Source: Gammaproteobacteria bacterium (GTDB lineage: Bacteria; Pseudomonadota; Gammaproteobacteria; UBA4575). Taken from it: a DNA stretch of 6,984 nucleotides. How positions within the stretch are numbered: position 1 is the stretch's first letter; each line of letters opens with the position of its first letter. The notes beneath the pieces are model-generated. The model was not told the origin of the DNA and made no database searches. It was given only the letters and a program-made list of their open reading frames with translations. This document shows, piece after piece, positions 1 to 5,367 of this stretch. The DNA lies in the NCBI GenBank assembly GCA_028281205.1, contig JANQKJ010000347.1, forward strand, positions 1 through 6,984, read 5' to 3'. The position numbers and the translations under genes were made by a program.

Positions 1-395
1 AGCGTTCCTATCAATAGTAGTGTTGAAGGCTCGCTAAGCCGCATTGCGGTTTCATGGGCGCTTAACCATAACTTCTCAGTATTACTATGAAGCTGTGAAA
101 AGAACGAACCTTCCAAAGCAAGTGGGATATTGTTAAATTCAATATTAAAAACTGCCAGTTCTGGTACGACTAGTGGATTATCAAATCGGGTTAAGAATTC
201 ATTGTTAATCGAGGCTGGAAGCAAGGAAGAATTTAAAATCCAGCCTTCGATTTCAAAACCACCAACTAGCTTGTCATTGCATAATTTATCGCTGCTAAGC
301 CAGCGATCCAATGTAGCAGTTTCTTCTTCTAGAGCGGATTGAAATAGCTCAAAGTCTTGTTTGGAAAATTTAGTATTTGCTATTTCCTGGCCCAT
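1..395 (-). CDS. Glutamate-cysteine ligase-like protein (GCS2 family), N-terminal part only
   Basis: The visible 131 residues read from an ATG at 395 and run off the left edge, so the C-terminal part is outside the window. The start is fixed by in-frame stop codons shortly upstream; no good Shine-Dalgarno is visible. Motifs seen are GGFEIEGWIL (residues 45-54), whose Glu pair resembles the acidic metal/ATP-binding motif of glutamate-cysteine ligases, PLVVPELAVFNIEFN (74-88) and the LLLIGT strand at the cut end. These match my recollection of a proteobacterial family annotated as glutamate-cysteine ligase, GCS2. Such enzymes join glutamate and cysteine with ATP in the cytoplasm, the first step of glutathione synthesis. 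The divergent members of this family are little tested, so the activity is inferred from the family. The gene is divergent from the DUF4389 gene to its right. Confidence 0.72.
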   Translation of the reverse strand, partial: MGQEIANTKFSKQDFELFQSALEEETATLDRWLSSDKLCNDKLVGGFEIEGWILNSSLLPASINNEFLTRFDNPLVVPELAVFNIEFNNIPLALEGSFFSQLHSNTEKLWLSAHETAMRLSEPSTLLLIGT

Positions 396-507
396 GACAT
401 TTTATTATTTAATGCTTACAGGCAATTGTATACCAAAGGGAATACAAAGTTACTGACTATTATCAATTGAATAAATAGAGATAGTAGTTAACTCTATAGA
501 GATTTTA

Positions 508-711
508 TTGAAGCTTGGCTTATTTTTATCAGGTATAAAACTAATACTAGCTGGATTTTCCGTTTTATATATATGTTTTGGAGAGTTCGGCAAAATATTC
601 AGTTTAAGTATAGTTTGCAATAGAAAAATTATGTATCCCATGCATGAATTTGGCTTGAGCCATATTGAAATCGATAATTTTGGCCCCATATCTTCATTAA
701 GATTATTTTAA
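508..711 (+). CDS. Possible small membrane protein, unrecognised (doubtful)
   Basis: A 67-residue open frame starts with TTG at 508, preceded by AGAGA at 498-502 with a 5-nt gap. It ends 20 nt before the DUF4389 start. Residues 3-22 are hydrophobic (LGLFLSGIKLILAGFSVLYI) and could form one membrane helix or a signal anchor; the rest (IVCNRKIMYPMHEFGLSH...) matches no family I know. Codon use is not obviously foreign. Against it are the weak start codon, the short length and an opposing open frame of similar size on the minus strand (450-689). It could be a small gene leading into the DUF4389 gene, a decayed remnant, or chance. No function is assigned. Confidence 0.25.
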   Translation: MKLGLFLSGIKLILAGFSVLYICFGEFGKIFSLSIVCNRKIMYPMHEFGLSHIEIDNFGPISSLRLF

Positions 712-731
712 TTACTAAATATGGACTAATC

Positions 732-1064
732 ATGAATGATAAATCGTTAACGTCTAACGGCAAATCATCAAATCAACATGAACAGTCGTCACCCGTGATT
801 GAGAACATTAAATCAAAATCTTTGTGGCTGAGATTGTTCCATATGTTGGTACTTGGAATGCTGTATTCGCTTTCCCGAGCTGTTTTAGGCGCTGTAGTTG
901 TTGTGCAGTTCTTCTGGCTTCTCTTCACTACAAAGAAAAATGAGCAATTAGTAGTGCTTGGAAAAAGACTGGCGGTCTATGGCTATCAAATTTCTCTGTA
1001 TCTCACATTCAACACCGAGGAGAGACCTTATCCGTATGATTTGGATTGGCCCGATGAGGATTGA
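732..1064 (+). CDS. DUF4389 domain-containing membrane protein
   Basis: The 110-residue protein has a polar, Ser/Asn-rich N-terminus (1-28). It is followed by SLWLRLFHMLVLGMLYSLSRAVLGAVVVVQFFWLLFT (about 30-66), which is hydrophobic enough for one long or two short membrane helices. A conserved-looking tail, LGKRLAVYGYQISLYLTFNTEERPYPYDLDWP (76-107), follows. The order 'LW.RLF.M.L......S..VL..VV..QF...L' then 'Y..Q...YLTFN.E..P+PF..WP' is the signature of the DUF4389 family, which is common in gammaproteobacteria and has no established function. It probably sits in the inner membrane. The start is the ATG at 732, with GGA at 723-725 as a weak ribosome site. No partner gene is adjacent apart from the doubtful frame at 508-711. 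Confidence 0.82.
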   Translation: MNDKSLTSNGKSSNQHEQSSPVIENIKSKSLWLRLFHMLVLGMLYSLSRAVLGAVVVVQFFWLLFTTKKNEQLVVLGKRLAVYGYQISLYLTFNTEERPYPYDLDWPDED

Positions 1065-1111
1065 TGCGTACAGTAATTTAACAGTCACGCATCATACTAG
1101 GGCAAGTATGT
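1065..1111 (+). other. Two small hairpins directly after the DUF4389 stop codon
   Basis: TGCGT at 1065-1069 pairs with ACGCA at 1087-1091. The pairing can continue inwards with one bulge and one mismatch around an AATTTA loop. A second perfect 6-bp hairpin, CATACT/AGTATG (1094-1099 and 1106-1111), follows. Neither is followed by a T-run, so this is not a standard rho-independent terminator. It could protect or trim the 3' end of the message. The rest of 1112-1301 shows nothing recognisable beyond AT-rich sequence and a 14-bp AACATT-GA-AATGTT repeat near 1125. Confidence 0.2.
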
Positions 1112-1301
1112 CTTGTACTTACTGAACATTGAAATGTTGAATCAAAATGTTCTACGCAAATGATTTTAATAACTTAGATTTATACACCTATATTTTACCA
1201 GGCCACTAATAAAGTCATATGAATACCTAAGCGTGTTTAAAGGAACTTTTTTAACTCTACTTACTCCATAGAGCATTAAAATTTAACTACTATAGGAAAA
1301 C

Positions 1302-1421
1302 ATGCTTATGAAACTATCAAATCCATGTGAAGGTGATATAAGATGCCGCTATTGGGTCGAATTCACAATACTTGCAGTAGCTATGACAGCTGTTTTGGCT
1401 GCTGGTATGCTGTTGTTCTGA
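1302..1421 (+). CDS. Putative 39-residue single-pass membrane micro-protein
   Basis: A short frame begins at ATG 1302, or at the in-frame ATG 1308, and ends at TGA 1419-1421. AGGA at 1294-1297 lies 4 nt before the first ATG and 10 nt before the second, so either could be used. The polar N-terminal half (KLSNPCEGDIRCRYWVE) carries two cysteines at positions 9 and 15. The C-terminal 19 residues, FTILAVAMTAVLAAGMLLF, form one uninterrupted membrane helix that ends exactly at the stop. This is a tail-anchored layout. I do not recognise the family. The clean division into polar head and Ala/Val/Leu helix, plus a ribosome site, favours a real gene. Small size and the absence of a neighbour on the same strand keep confidence moderate. 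Confidence 0.42.
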   Translation: MLMKLSNPCEGDIRCRYWVEFTILAVAMTAVLAAGMLLF

Positions 1422-1536
1422 TGATATTCCTTTGCTTAAAATATATAACCTAGCGCAAAAAATATCGAAGGCTACACTAGAGGGTTGGGCTAATTGTTTA
1501 CTTAACCCTTTATTACTTAGCAAGCACTGCACCTAA

Positions 1537-1550
1537 TAGGTAGCTACCTA
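1537..1550. repeat. 14-bp perfect palindrome
   Basis: TAGGTAGCTACCTA reads identically on both strands. It lies 31 bp past the stop of the minus-strand lipoprotein gene and 116 bp past the stop of the small ORF at 1302. It is too short in loop length for an RNA hairpin, so a protein-binding site is the more natural reading. The surrounding 1422-1580 holds no gene that I can support. Confidence 0.3.
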
Positions 1551-1580
1551 GCTAATTTGGGATAGGCTGAAAGTGCGTGC

Positions 1581-2000
1581 TTAAGTTGAAGTATCTACTT
1601 TTGCGGTACACCAATAATCTAATGTTTCATTATTATTACATGTGATCGCAATACGATTGTAATTATGGTCGTGTTTGCTATGCCAAATTTGTTTCCAATT
1701 ATTGTCCTGGTTTATACATAAAGATAATTCCAGCAATGATGGCGAGATTAAAGAGATAGTTTCACTTTTGAAAAATTTGAGATGAGTATGTTCAGGTAGT
1801 TGCTTATTGTTACGGTGTCTAACTACATCTACTGGATGGTATAGCTCACCTTTGCATTCTTTTTCTTCAAACAGACCAATTGTTTGGGCAGGGTAGCCGT
1901 CCAAGATCACAGAAACTTCATGGTCAACCGACTTATGACAACCTATTATTAGGGGAGTTATTGTCAGTAAGATCGCAAAGAAATGGTACTGGTTTGCCAT
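1581..2000 (-). CDS. Small cysteine-rich putative lipoprotein, unknown function
   Basis: The 139-residue product starts at ATG 2000. Its N-terminus, FFAILLTITPLIIGC, ends in an LIIGC lipobox with the lipidated cysteine at position 21. It is therefore probably exported by Sec, processed by signal peptidase II and anchored in a membrane facing the periplasm. A serine-free +2 position (His) gives no inner-membrane retention signal. The mature part has four further cysteines (49, 95, 121, 131), enough for two disulphides, with aromatic and His-rich stretches (NWKQIWHSKHDHNYNR, 101-116). I do not recognise the family. It lies 40 bp downstream of the SpoIIAA-like gene on the same strand, so the two may be co-transcribed. 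The Shine-Dalgarno is weak. Confidence 0.62.
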   Translation of the reverse strand: MANQYHFFAILLTITPLIIGCHKSVDHEVSVILDGYPAQTIGLFEEKECKGELYHPVDVVRHRNNKQLPEHTHLKFFKSETISLISPSLLELSLCINQDNNWKQIWHSKHDHNYNRIAITCNNNETLDYWCTAKVDTST

Positions 2001-2040
2001 GGTAAAAAGTGATTAAGGAATTGCTATGGGATTGGCATAT

Positions 2041-2466
2041 TCATGTGTAAGTGTCTTGCTGTTCTTCAATCCAATCTAATGCATCAGCCCGTTCGTAAAA
2101 AATCTTCATATTCCAGAGCGTCTGGTTAGTTGCCGTCTGCATGATCATGGTTGTCGCCTGTGAAACATTACTGTAACAGACCATAGCCATTGCCTTAATA
2201 TTGCTTAAGGTAGAGAGTTCCATTTGAGCATTGAAGGTATAAGAGTGAGGGAAGATTTTATTGATGATGACATACATTGGTGAATCAATATTATTTAATA
2301 ACCATTGATGTATTTCGAGTAGCATGTCTTTAGTTACTTCGGTGCCATCTTTAAATACAATTTCCGCACAATTTTTTGATAGTGTAGAAATTATGCAGAA
2401 AGGGAAATGATGAATCGCAAGCGATTCTGATTGGATAGTTTCAATAGGATCAGGCAAATTATTCAT
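2041..2466 (-). CDS. SpoIIAA/STAS-like domain protein
   Basis: The 141-residue soluble protein has the layout of bacterial SpoIIAA-like (STAS/SEC14-type) single-domain proteins. A beta strand ends in AEIVFKDGTEVT (34-45), followed by a helix, DMLLEIHQWLLNNI (47-60). A second strand, MYVIINKIFP (64-73), is followed by a middle region ending in the core strand KAMAMVCYS (91-99). A final strand, MKIFYERADALDWIEEQ (120-136), carries the family's typical 'F....ALDWL' ending. No signal peptide or membrane helix is seen, so it should be cytoplasmic. Members of this fold bind lipids or partner proteins, but the role of this subgroup is not established, and the usual phosphorylatable serine of true anti-sigma-factor antagonists cannot be assigned. 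The ATG at 2466 lacks a clear ribosome site. It is the first gene of a likely pair with the lipoprotein gene. Confidence 0.7.
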   Translation of the reverse strand: MNNLPDPIETIQSESLAIHHFPFCIISTLSKNCAEIVFKDGTEVTKDMLLEIHQWLLNNIDSPMYVIINKIFPHSYTFNAQMELSTLSNIKAMAMVCYSNVSQATTMIMQTATNQTLWNMKIFYERADALDWIEEQQDTYT

Positions 2467-2934
2467 TTTGCTTATTGTCTTGTGGGACTAAGTCTTACTT
2501 TTCTCAACTGTTATTAAACTGCTAGACATATACCAATTAGTTGTTAATCACTTATTTATGTGAATTGCATGTGATTGTGCCGATATTAATTCCTGCCAAA
2601 TCATATGTATATAAAATGTACCTTTGATTAATAAACTATGATATCGGCATTAGCTATAGTTTCATTAGTGGCATTAAACGGGGGCGAAAGGTCCTTAATC
2701 ATCGATATAGTGTCGTTTTGTGAAGGTTTTATTAGTTTAGACGGGTTACTAAACAGATAAATTAGACATATATGAGAATTTTCTCGTTGATTAAAAAGAG
2801 ACATTACATCCTTGTTATACAAACACCTCTAATTTTTAGCACGACGCAGGGATACGAGTATAAATTTTTATGCATACTTAACTTCTGGAAACTGTGACTT
2901 AATTGTTCTAGGTCAAAGCTGTTGTCAAAAATAT

Positions 2935-2964
2935 TTGTTCTCATAGCAACAGTGTTAGTATTTT
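2935..2964 (+). promoter_or_regulatory. Possible sigma-70-type promoter for the macro-domain gene
   Basis: TTGTTC at 2935-2940 is followed after 18 bp by TATTTT at 2959-2964. Each box matches the consensus only partly. Transcription would start near 2971, so the hairpin at 2972-3032 would lie at the very 5' end of the message. The agreement in position with the hairpin is suggestive, but AT-rich DNA gives such matches by chance. Confidence 0.22.
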
Positions 2965-2971
2965 AGCGTGG

Positions 2972-3032
2972 CTTAAGTGCTGATATTAAAAAGTAATCGA
3001 GTAACAATGAAATTTTTGTAATAGCACTTAAG
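2972..3032 (+). promoter_or_regulatory. Long inverted repeat / hairpin upstream of the macro-domain gene
   Basis: CTTAAGTGCT at 2972-2981 is perfectly complementary to AGCACTTAAG at 3023-3032. Pairing can continue inwards after a small bulge (ATTAAAAA against TTTTTGTAAT), giving a stem of roughly 17-18 bp. It ends 52 bp before the ATG at 3085. It could be a 5'-leader structure, an operator read as DNA, or a terminator-like element; a run of seven T's follows at 3051-3057, too far away for a standard terminator. Confidence 0.4.
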
Positions 3033-3084
3033 TTGTTTTGAATAGATTGGTTTTTTTAATTCTAAGCTAAAGAGGTTTGTAAAT

Positions 3085-3570
3085 ATGATTCATGAGGTGA
3101 GTGGTGATATCTTGCTAACTAAAGCAAAAGCAATAGCCCATGGTGTGGCTCCCAATGATCATTTCGATAGTGGACTCGCTCTTAGACTTAGAGAGCAATG
3201 GCCTGCAATGGCTAAAGATTTTCGTCATTATGCTCACCAAACACACCCAAAGCCTGGCGAAATGTGGGTATGGGGTGGTGTAGGAGGGGTACGTATTTTC
3301 AATTTGCTAACCCAGGAAGGTGGGCACGAGCATGGAGCTAAAAGTGGTCGTGCCACAGTGGCCAATGTTAATCATTGTTTACGACGCTTGCGCCATGCGT
3401 TGGATAAGGATCCAGTGGATAGCTTGGCACTACCTAAATTAGCAACGGGTGTAGGTGCTTTAGCATGGGAAGATGTGTTTCCACTACTGAAAAACCATTT
3501 AGGTGATTTACCCATCCCAATTTATATATATTCAACCTATCATGAAGGTCAACAAGCGGACGAGCCATAA
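3085..3570 (+). CDS. Macro-domain protein, TARG1/ALC1-like, putative ADP-ribose binder
   Basis: The 161-residue cytoplasmic protein is one macro domain. GDIL (7-10) and AIAHGVAPNDHFDSGLA (16-32) form the first ADP-ribose loop. PGEMWVWGG and VRIFNLLTQ (57-77) form the central strands. LPKLATGVGALAWEDV (116-131) is the second, phosphate-binding loop, and IYIYSTY (146-152) is the last strand. The AIAH rather than AIVNPAN pattern groups it by eye with the TARG1/ALC1-like branch, members of which bind or remove ADP-ribose. In my hand alignment the positions of human TARG1 Lys84 and Asp125 are Gln77 and Gly125, so the TARG1 mechanism is not expected. The start is the ATG at 3085 with AGAGG at 3071-3075. 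No DarT-like toxin gene lies beside it, so it looks like a stand-alone housekeeping gene. Confidence 0.85.
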   Translation: MIHEVSGDILLTKAKAIAHGVAPNDHFDSGLALRLREQWPAMAKDFRHYAHQTHPKPGEMWVWGGVGGVRIFNLLTQEGGHEHGAKSGRATVANVNHCLRRLRHALDKDPVDSLALPKLATGVGALAWEDVFPLLKNHLGDLPIPIYIYSTYHEGQQADEP

Positions 3571-3978
3571 GCAATAAATATACTGGTGGTTTGCATAAGC
3601 ATTGCCTGGCACACTCATTTGTCTCTACATACAACACGCTCACTATAAGTAAATAAGCACATTGGCATGGTTCTGATGCTTGTATGTATTTGAATTATTT
3701 CTCGAATTAAATCTGAAAGTGATTGATTGTGTTACAGTAAATTAGAATATGCTAATATACTATAAATAAATTATATCAATACATAAAAATTACTAAATTG
3801 TTTTATGTTTTATGTTTGTATAGGTTTACATCAAATTGTATAACTAGTGATCAAGTCATAAGTAATCACATCAGGGAAAAATTATAAGTCATTGATGGAT
3901 ATTGTTTTTCAGTGTAACTACTCGATTATCCTTGCTAGTTAAATGAAAAGAATTTTATAAACTTCCGAGGGCGGAAAC
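3571..3978. other. 408-bp AT-rich intergenic region
   Basis: No gene is supported here. A perfect 9-bp inverted repeat, TACATACAA (3626-3634) and TTGTATGTA (3680-3688), brackets 45 bp and may mark the end of the macro-domain transcript, though no T-run follows directly. A short direct repeat, TTTTATG twice (3801-3814), is seen. The right half should carry the promoter and leader of the Met-rich protein gene. Confidence 0.4.
3816..3844 (+). promoter_or_regulatory. Possible sigma-70-type promoter for the Met-rich protein gene
   Basis: TTGTAT at 3816-3821 and TATAAC at 3839-3844 are separated by 17 bp. The -10 box matches five of six consensus bases and the -35 box three of six. This would give a leader of about 125 nt before the ATG at 3979. 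The region is very AT-rich, so a chance match is quite possible. Confidence 0.28.
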
Positions 3979-4644
3979 ATGAAAACTTTTAAATTTTATC
4001 TAATAGCTTTTACAAGCATAATTTTGACTGCAGGCCTTATTGCGGTTGCTTTTGCGGAAACTGAGTCCCAGTCAGACACTGGAAATACAACAGAACATAA
4101 GTTTGAAAAAGCAAAAGAGTATTACGCTGAATGCAAACATGTAACTGATGAAGATTTCGCTGCTATCAAGCCATATTTAAAAGCATTTACTGATGTTGAA
4201 GTTATGGCTGACATGATGTCGCAGCCAAAGCAATTTGCGCAGTTAATGATGGTTGTTAATGACCCACGTACCATGCATGTGATGATGAAGTGTTCTATGG
4301 AACCAGTGATGTGGGAAACATGGATGCGTGGATTATCAGATCCTGCAAAAATGATGCGCGCAGCGGCACGCTTCATGAATCCACAAATGTACTTTAATTG
4401 GGCTATGGCACCAATGAATCCACAAATGTACGCACCAATGATGGCAATGATGAATCCTCAGTACTATATGAATTGGACGAATGCCATGATGAATCCTGCA
4501 TTTTACAATCCAATGATGGTAATGATGGATCCTAACTGGTATGCAACAAGAATGAATTGGGCAGCAAATCCAGAGTCATATGCACCAATGTTCAACATGA
4601 TGAATCAATTTTCATATGTAGAAGAGCCATCTAGCGCTGAGTAA
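3979..4644 (+). CDS. Secreted methionine-rich repeat protein, unrecognised
   Basis: The 221-residue product has an ATG at 3979 with GAGG at 3967-3970 (8-nt gap). A signal peptide (hydrophobic 6-24) has a likely cleavage after VAFA at 26, so the protein should be periplasmic or secreted. A short charged segment (27-60, with Cys52) follows. From residue 82 the chain is a degenerate 12-13-residue repeat beginning Asx/Glx-Pro, ten copies to 208. Early copies are QPKQFAQLMMVVN, DPRTMHVMMKCSM and EPVMWETWMRGLS. Later ones, such as NPQMYFNWAMAPM and NPQMYAPMMAMM, add Tyr at repeat position 5 and alternate between NW and PM types. The mature part holds 33 Met in 195 residues. I know no matching family. 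Met-rich periplasmic proteins often bind Cu(I), but a structural or surface role is equally open. It is monocistronic, with a strong terminator downstream. Confidence 0.8.
   Translation: MKTFKFYLIAFTSIILTAGLIAVAFAETESQSDTGNTTEHKFEKAKEYYAECKHVTDEDFAAIKPYLKAFTDVEVMADMMSQPKQFAQLMMVVNDPRTMHVMMKCSMEPVMWETWMRGLSDPAKMMRAAARFMNPQMYFNWAMAPMNPQMYAPMMAMMNPQYYMNWTNAMMNPAFYNPMMVMMDPNWYATRMNWAANPESYAPMFNMMNQFSYVEEPSSAE
4222..4602 (+). repeat. In-frame 36-39-bp tandem repeats within the Met-rich gene
   Basis: Codons 82-208 encode ten units with prolines at residues 83, 96, 109, 122, 135, 148, 160, 173, 185 and 198, that is, steps of 12 or 13. At DNA level the middle copies are still close: ATGAATCCACAAATGTAC occurs at 4375-4392 and again at 4414-4431, and ATGATGAATCCT at 4447 and 4486, each 39 bp apart. 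The outer copies have diverged. This indicates expansion by unit duplication, with the central units most recent or most conserved. Confidence 0.85.
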
Positions 4645-4730
4645 GGTGGAAATAACTATAATAATTACTCATGGGTGTTAGCCGAGTTAGTAAGACTTTG
4701 TAATACAGAGTAAACAATTATATTAATTTT

Positions 4731-4761
4731 AAGCCCCGCATATTTTATGCGGGGCTTTTTT
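4731..4761 (+). terminator. Rho-independent terminator after the Met-rich protein gene
   Basis: AAGCCCCGCATA at 4731-4742 pairs perfectly with TATGCGGGGCTT at 4746-4757 around a TTT loop. The GC-rich centre of the stem is followed by a run of T's to 4760. It lies 86 bp after the stop at 4644 and separates this gene from the NTF2-like gene. The A's before the stem are few, so it is mainly a plus-strand terminator. Confidence 0.93.
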
Positions 4762-4892
4762 ATGGGCGCTAGTGAGCAAAATAAGTGAGCCTACATATTA
4801 GTCCACTTTATTATTGTCTATTACTCTAACCTATACCTGCTGTAAATACTTTAAACATTTATAGTAGACTGTATATGAAAATTGCTATCTTA

Positions 4893-4899
4893 AAAGAGG
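4893..4899 (+). promoter_or_regulatory. Shine-Dalgarno that decides the start of the NTF2-like gene
   Basis: AAAGAGG lies 5 nt before the ATG at 4905. The in-frame ATG at 4875 has no such site and would add ten residues (MKIAILKEVY) that are not part of the family's usual N-terminus, so 4905 is preferred. Confidence 0.75.
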
Positions 4900-4904
4900 T
4901 TTAT

Positions 4905-5321
4905 ATGAGTGAGATTCTAGAGCCTGCACAAAGATTCTTCGACGCTTGTGAAACTGGAAAAGGATGGGAGGTATGTAAAGAGTTTTGTTTGCCAGGCGCA
5001 ACATTTGCCGCACAAACAAAAGTACTTGCAGAAATAAAAACACTTGAAGAATATTGTGAGTGGATGAGAGATTTATTTACGCCAATTCCAGACGGACATT
5101 ATGAATTGCATTCTTTTTCTGTTGATGAATCTCGTAATAACGTTACAGCTTACGCTGTATTTTACGGAACGCATACAGGCCCAAATGGCCCAGTAGCAGC
5201 CACTGATAAATCTATAGCGGCGGATTATGTTTACGTAATGACATTCCAAGGTGACCGTATTAGTCATCTTACAAAAATATGGAACGATACTTACACTATG
5301 CAACATCTTGGGTGGATTTGA
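4905..5321 (+). CDS. NTF2-like / SnoaL-like domain protein
   Basis: The 138-residue protein has the cone-shaped NTF2/SnoaL layout. N-terminal helices, EPAQRFFDACETGKGWEVCKEFC (6-28), are followed by a short GATFAAQ strand. A helix, TLEEYCEWMRDLF (46-58), comes next. Then come four long strands: HYELHSFSVDE (65-75), NVTAYAVFYGTHTG (79-92), AADYVYVMTFQGDRI (105-119) and SHLTKIWNDTYTMQHLGWI (120-138). The C-terminal 'KIWND....LGW' ending is typical of a widespread bacterial group annotated as nuclear transport factor 2 family or ester cyclase. No catalytic dyad can be assigned, and the true substrate of this group is unknown. No signal peptide is seen, so it should be cytoplasmic. It converges with the transporter gene, 46 bp away, with no evident terminator between them. 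Confidence 0.82.
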   Translation: MSEILEPAQRFFDACETGKGWEVCKEFCLPGATFAAQTKVLAEIKTLEEYCEWMRDLFTPIPDGHYELHSFSVDESRNNVTAYAVFYGTHTGPNGPVAATDKSIAADYVYVMTFQGDRISHLTKIWNDTYTMQHLGWI

Positions 5322-5367
5322 CTATAACTAAACCACTTCATCGTTAAGAGTATTCATTATATATGGC

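Larger units (their letters stand above)
2467..3084. other. 618-bp AT-rich intergenic region with inverted repeats, no convincing gene
   Basis: Two weak opposing frames cover the middle: minus 2628-2822 (TTG start, or ATG at 2804) and plus 2638-2760 (40 residues, hydrophobic start). Neither resembles a known family and neither is preferred. A 9-bp inverted repeat, TGCCGATAT at 2578-2586 and ATATCGGCA at 2641-2649, brackets 54 bp of very AT-rich sequence. A stronger hairpin lies at 2972-3032 (listed separately). The region must hold the promoters of the divergent SpoIIAA-like and macro-domain genes. Confidence 0.5.

Noticed and set aside
130..342. 70-residue plus-strand frame
   Set aside because: It lies antisense within the glutamate-cysteine ligase-like gene, whose motifs clearly identify the coding strand.
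450..689. 79-residue open frame on the minus strand
   Set aside because: It overlaps the plus-strand frame at 508-711, has an atypical Asn/Ile/Lys/Pro-rich composition and shows no family resemblance. It is most likely chance in AT-rich DNA.
1317..1532. 71-residue open frame on the minus strand
   Set aside because: It is antisense to the better-supported small membrane ORF at 1302-1421 and has no recognisable domain or structure.
2628..2822. 64-residue minus-strand frame, with an ATG at 2804 preceded by AAGGA
   Set aside because: The ribosome-like site is suggestive, but the protein has no recognisable pattern and overlaps an equally weak plus-strand frame (2638-2760). Neither can be preferred.
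3085..3570. DarTG-type toxin-antitoxin system
   Set aside because: There is a macro domain, but no DarT-like ADP-ribosyltransferase lies next to it; the flanks are intergenic for 408 bp or more.
3801..3818. Short TTTTATG direct repeat as an iteron or CRISPR-like repeat
   Set aside because: Only two copies of 7 bp, without spacing or further units; expected by chance in this composition.
4122..4376. 84-residue minus-strand frame
   Set aside because: It is antisense within the Met-rich repeat gene, which has a signal peptide, ribosome site and terminator.
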